Source: Alkalimarinus coralli (GTDB lineage: Bacteria; Pseudomonadota; Gammaproteobacteria; Pseudomonadales; Oleiphilaceae). From it: 64,000 nucleotides of DNA. The notes beneath the pieces were generated by a model. It saw only the letters and a list, made by a program, of their open reading frames with translations. It was not told the origin of the DNA and did no database searches. Location of the stretch: positions 50,001 through 114,000 of the forward strand of contig NZ_CP096016.1 in NCBI RefSeq assembly GCF_023650515.1, in the 5' to 3' direction. Below are positions 62,501 through 64,000 of this stretch, piece by piece (positions within the stretch are counted from its first letter, which is position 1; each line of letters opens with the position of its first letter). The position numbers were made by a program, and so were the translations under genes.

Positions 62501-62685
62501 GGGATATCTGGATGACGGACTATGTTATGGTTGTGGCCTATCAGCTCTGCCTCGGAGAAACCACTGACATCAATAAACTCCTGATTAACGTAGGTGATAG
62601 TACCTTTAAGGTCAGTCGTTGATACAAGGGTGTCACCTTCATCGAAATTAACCTCGTTATCGGTGACCGGCATGTTGATTTTCAT
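59506..62685 (-). CDS. Large PAS-containing methyl-accepting chemotaxis protein
   Basis: A 1059-residue receptor. An Aer-type PAS domain (about 20-125, [21 protein letters not shown]) is followed by a membrane span (about 175-198). A periplasmic helical domain of about 260 residues comes next; its start, [13 protein letters not shown], recalls nitrate/nitrite-sensing NIT domains. A second span (about 460-485), HAMP, a second PAS-like domain ([22 protein letters not shown]), another HAMP-like linker and the MCP signalling hairpin ([32 protein letters not shown] is split here only for the motif core) follow. It ends DDWEDF, a CheR/CheB-tethering type pentapeptide. The stimulus is not known. Confidence 0.9.
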   Translation of the reverse strand: MKINMPVTDNEVNFDEGDTLVSTTDLKGTITYVNQEFIDVSGFSEAELIGHNHNIVRHPDIPPAAFEDLWGTLKEGKPWVQVLKNRCKNGDFYWVKANVTPVWKDGNIVEYMSVRSKPTREEIKAAEIALQKIKDGKLGLKNGNPVKTGIASVLAKFGNIKLAHQFIVLGVIFAFLVAVIVAKLSIQKENVDFSSKELLGVEYVKPLRSLLELAPQHRGMTNAYLKGNTGFESQIKQRRKDIDEAFSQAFQVDSQLGESLNTTQHLNALFEEWKSIKSLAFSLTPGQSFARHTEFIDDILQLIIYVGDTSNLVLDPDLDSSYNMELIINHIPQLVEFMGQARGLGAGIIAEGGVPSAAQQQRIDELTIALNITFKAVTKSYKSAATASQEVASALGTQEGEAEAAITEFITAITAVRDGRFRGDSQALFQAGTRAIGESFALYDQSANLLEALLERRVDSLSFTFYLLSTLTALSVLLVTLIGITVSRKTLNTIKDSLTNLAAIRNGDYSQTLEMNGNNELSSLTRSITTMRIKNGFDVEDSAKRAAAATRVRQALDVCNTNVMMADSNLNIIYMNNAVKRMFKDAEKDLQKDLSEFDAEKLMGANVDIFHKNPTHQRQMMAALTDPYETTIKIGGRTFTLVTTPVFGDNGNRLGTVVEWEDRTNEVAIEKEIDAIVESASQGDLSKRISLDDKEGFFKKLSVGLNELLESSSSFVSDIGQLFAQLAEGDLTKSIEQEYDGDFQRIKEDANSTISKLTEIITQIREAANTVHTAADEIAQGNTDLSQRTEEQASSLEETASSMEEITATVKQSSDNAGEANQLATDAKNKAEHGGAIVQEAVEAMKEILTSSNRINDIIGVIDEIAFQTNLLALNAAVEAARAGEQGRGFAVVAGEVRNLSKRSADAAKEIKNLIRDSVVKVETGSNLVNESGDTLGAIVNAVDRVASMINEVNNAAAEQTSGIEQINQAVAQMDEMTQQNAALVEEASAASEAMSEQASGMNRLIGFFKVGGYISAEPIENTSQPEAIKSYQPRSYESKTTGNGNAASFSNDDDWEDF

Positions 62686-62926
62686 GTGACCTGGCTCCTG
62701 AGCCTAACTAATTTTCAAACTATACTAGACGTCCGCGGGGGCAAAGATGGTTGGCCCACTTAGCCCCGTTTGTACTTTTTGTCTATGTAAGGAATTAGTT
62801 TAAGAATAGACATAAATTTCTGATGTGCGAGGTTTATTGCCCCGTCTGGTAAGGTAAAATACGAATATAAATTAATAGTTATGAAAACATCACCTGCCAC
62901 AAATCTATAGGGGCTTACTCACTACA

Positions 62927-63430
62927 ATGAAAAAATCGATTATCGTTGCGATGGCTGAAAACCGGGTCATTGGCAGAAACAATAAGCTACCTTGGTATTT
63001 GCCGAATGATCTTAAATATTTCAAATCCGTTACTATGGGAAAGCCCGTTATTATGGGGCGTAAAACCTTTGAATCGATTGGTAAGCCTCTGCCGGGTAGA
63101 TTGAATATTGTTATTACGCGTAATGCTGACTGGAGTCACCCAGGTGTTACCGTGGTGCATACGATTGAAGATGCGTTTTCTAAAGCAGAGGCAACGGCAC
63201 TGATTGATGGTGTTGATGAAGTAATGATTATTGGGGGGGATCAAATTTACCAAACGGCATTGAGCCTGGCCGATAGAATTTATCTGACCAAAGTGCATGC
63301 TGAAGTTGATGGCGATGCCTGGTTTACCGATGTGGACTGGGATCAGTGGGAAGAGTCCGCCAGAGAGGACTTTATGGCCGAGGACCCAAACCCTTACGAT
63401 TATAGCTTTATTGTTTATGATCGAAAGTAG
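62927..63430 (+). CDS. folA: Dihydrofolate reductase
   Basis: A 167-residue NADPH-dependent enzyme that reduces dihydrofolate. The family segments are MKKSIIVAMAENRVIGRNN, LPWYLPNDLKYFK (catalytic acidic residue Asp in the PNDLK helix), GRKTFESIGKPLPGR, and MIIGGDQIYQTAL. It is divergent from the chemoreceptor gene. A short repeat (AAAGTAGGGTG twice, 63424-63434 and 63440-63450) overlaps its stop codon. Confidence 0.96.
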   Translation: MKKSIIVAMAENRVIGRNNKLPWYLPNDLKYFKSVTMGKPVIMGRKTFESIGKPLPGRLNIVITRNADWSHPGVTVVHTIEDAFSKAEATALIDGVDEVMIIGGDQIYQTALSLADRIYLTKVHAEVDGDAWFTDVDWDQWEESAREDFMAEDPNPYDYSFIVYDRK

Positions 63431-63602
63431 GGTGATAAGAAAGTAGGGTGTTAACCTATGTTTGTAGCCGTGATGAAGGGAGGTACGACCGAAATCAAGG
63501 GTGTTATCTATAGAATACCTAGTAGCCTTATAGCGGATACTGGTCTCTAAAGGCATCGTTGATTGCGTTTTACTTCATCACGACTATCAGGCAGGCTGGA
63601 GG

Positions 63603-64000
63603 TTAATCCAGCATATCCAGATTTCTAACAGCGCCTTTATCAGCACTGGTGGCCAGCATGGCGTATGCTTTTAGCGCGGCTGATACTTTACGCTTTCTTG
63701 GTTGGGCGGGTTTCCAGCCATCTTTGCCTTTGGCATCCATCGCGGTGCGTCGGGCGGCCAACTCCTCATCACTAATATTCACATTGATTGTACGATTAGG
63801 AATGTCGATTGTGATGCCATCCCCTTCTTCAATCAATGCTATTGCACCACCAGATGCAGCCTCAGGTGATGCATGGCCAATGGATAAACCTGAGGTGCCA
63901 CCAGAAAAGCGCCCGTCTGTTAGCAATGCGCAAGCCTTACCCAAGCCTTTTGACTTCAGATAACTTGTTGGATAAAGCATTTCCTGCATACCAGGGCCGC
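63603..64000 (-). CDS. ilvD: Dihydroxy-acid dehydratase, C-terminal part
   Basis: The C-terminal about 132 residues of IlvD, which makes the 2-oxoacid precursors of valine, isoleucine and leucine. The reading frame runs off the window end at 64000 with the family motif GPGMQEM at the edge, followed by [24 protein letters not shown] and the EELAARR block. It is the partner pathway of leuA at the other end of the window. Only the end of the gene is visible, so start and cluster ligands cannot be checked. Confidence 0.95.
   Translation of the reverse strand, partial: GPGMQEMLYPTSYLKSKGLGKACALLTDGRFSGGTSGLSIGHASPEAASGGAIALIEEGDGITIDIPNRTINVNISDEELAARRTAMDAKGKDGWKPAQPRKRKVSAALKAYAMLATSADKGAVRNLDMLD

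Overview
The window is chromosomal core-genome DNA of a gammaproteobacterium. It has moderate GC (about 45-48% by eye) and tightly packed genes. The gene content and order fit a marine, free-living, motile, respiring rod of the Pseudomonadales/Oceanospirillales/Alteromonadales type (Marinobacter-, Hahella- or Oleiphilus-like). Pointers are the Pseudomonas-style linkage of a divergent DNA polymerase III psi gene with rimI, the RegB/RegA (RoxS/RoxR) pair, DUF721-M23-secA after lpxC, a Nudix-ThiE fusion near argJ, and a sodium-type PomA/PomB stator beside xseB-ispA-dxs. The genus assignment is inference.

Layout. 1-3200: 3' part of an rRNA operon (23S, 5S, terminator, and what looks like the decayed 3' end of a second 5S). 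3500-9460: an AraC-type regulator, leuA, psi subunit (holD-like), rimI, and on the minus strand a redox-responsive two-component pair. 9660-17200: prfC, yjjV-type nuclease, rplM-rpsI, petABC (cytochrome bc1), sspA, sspB. 17270-20130 (minus): lpoA-yraN-diaA. 20300-21600: rsmI, then RNase P RNA. 21900-39930: a complete dcw (division and cell wall) cluster in canonical order, mraZ-rsmH-ftsL-ftsI-murE-murF-mraY-murD-ftsW-murG-murC-ddlB-ftsQ-ftsA-ftsZ-lpxC, preceded by an array of MraZ-type boxes; murB is absent. 39960-44900: dciA (minus), an M23 endopeptidase and secA. 45090-49710: argJ, Nudix/ThiE fusion, moaC, moaA, ribA. 49740-53080 (minus): xseB-ispA-dxs. 53400-55900: pomA, pomB and a PilZ protein. 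55900-64000: NRDE protein, TauE/SafE permease, lgt, thyA, a large PAS-containing chemoreceptor, folA, and the 3' end of ilvD cut by the window edge.

The genes form several working sets: envelope growth and division (dcw, LpoA, M23 enzyme, Lgt, undecaprenyl precursor supply through Dxs/IspA), respiration and its redox control (PetABC, RegBA), translation (rRNA, L13, S9, RF3, RsmI, RNase P), folate/thymidylate (ThyA, FolA), branched-chain amino acids (LeuA, IlvD) and motility (PomAB, PilZ, chemoreceptor).

No CRISPR array, prophage, insertion sequence or tRNA gene was recognised. The more unusual signals are non-coding or in variable protein segments: a cluster of CAGTA(A/G)T-type heptamers with a 21-bp tandem repeat upstream of secA, MraZ boxes that read like the Mycoplasma consensus, a Met/His-rich loop in the RegB-like kinase, a G9 tract inside the long disordered linker of the psi-like subunit, and a 5S remnant after the rRNA operon.
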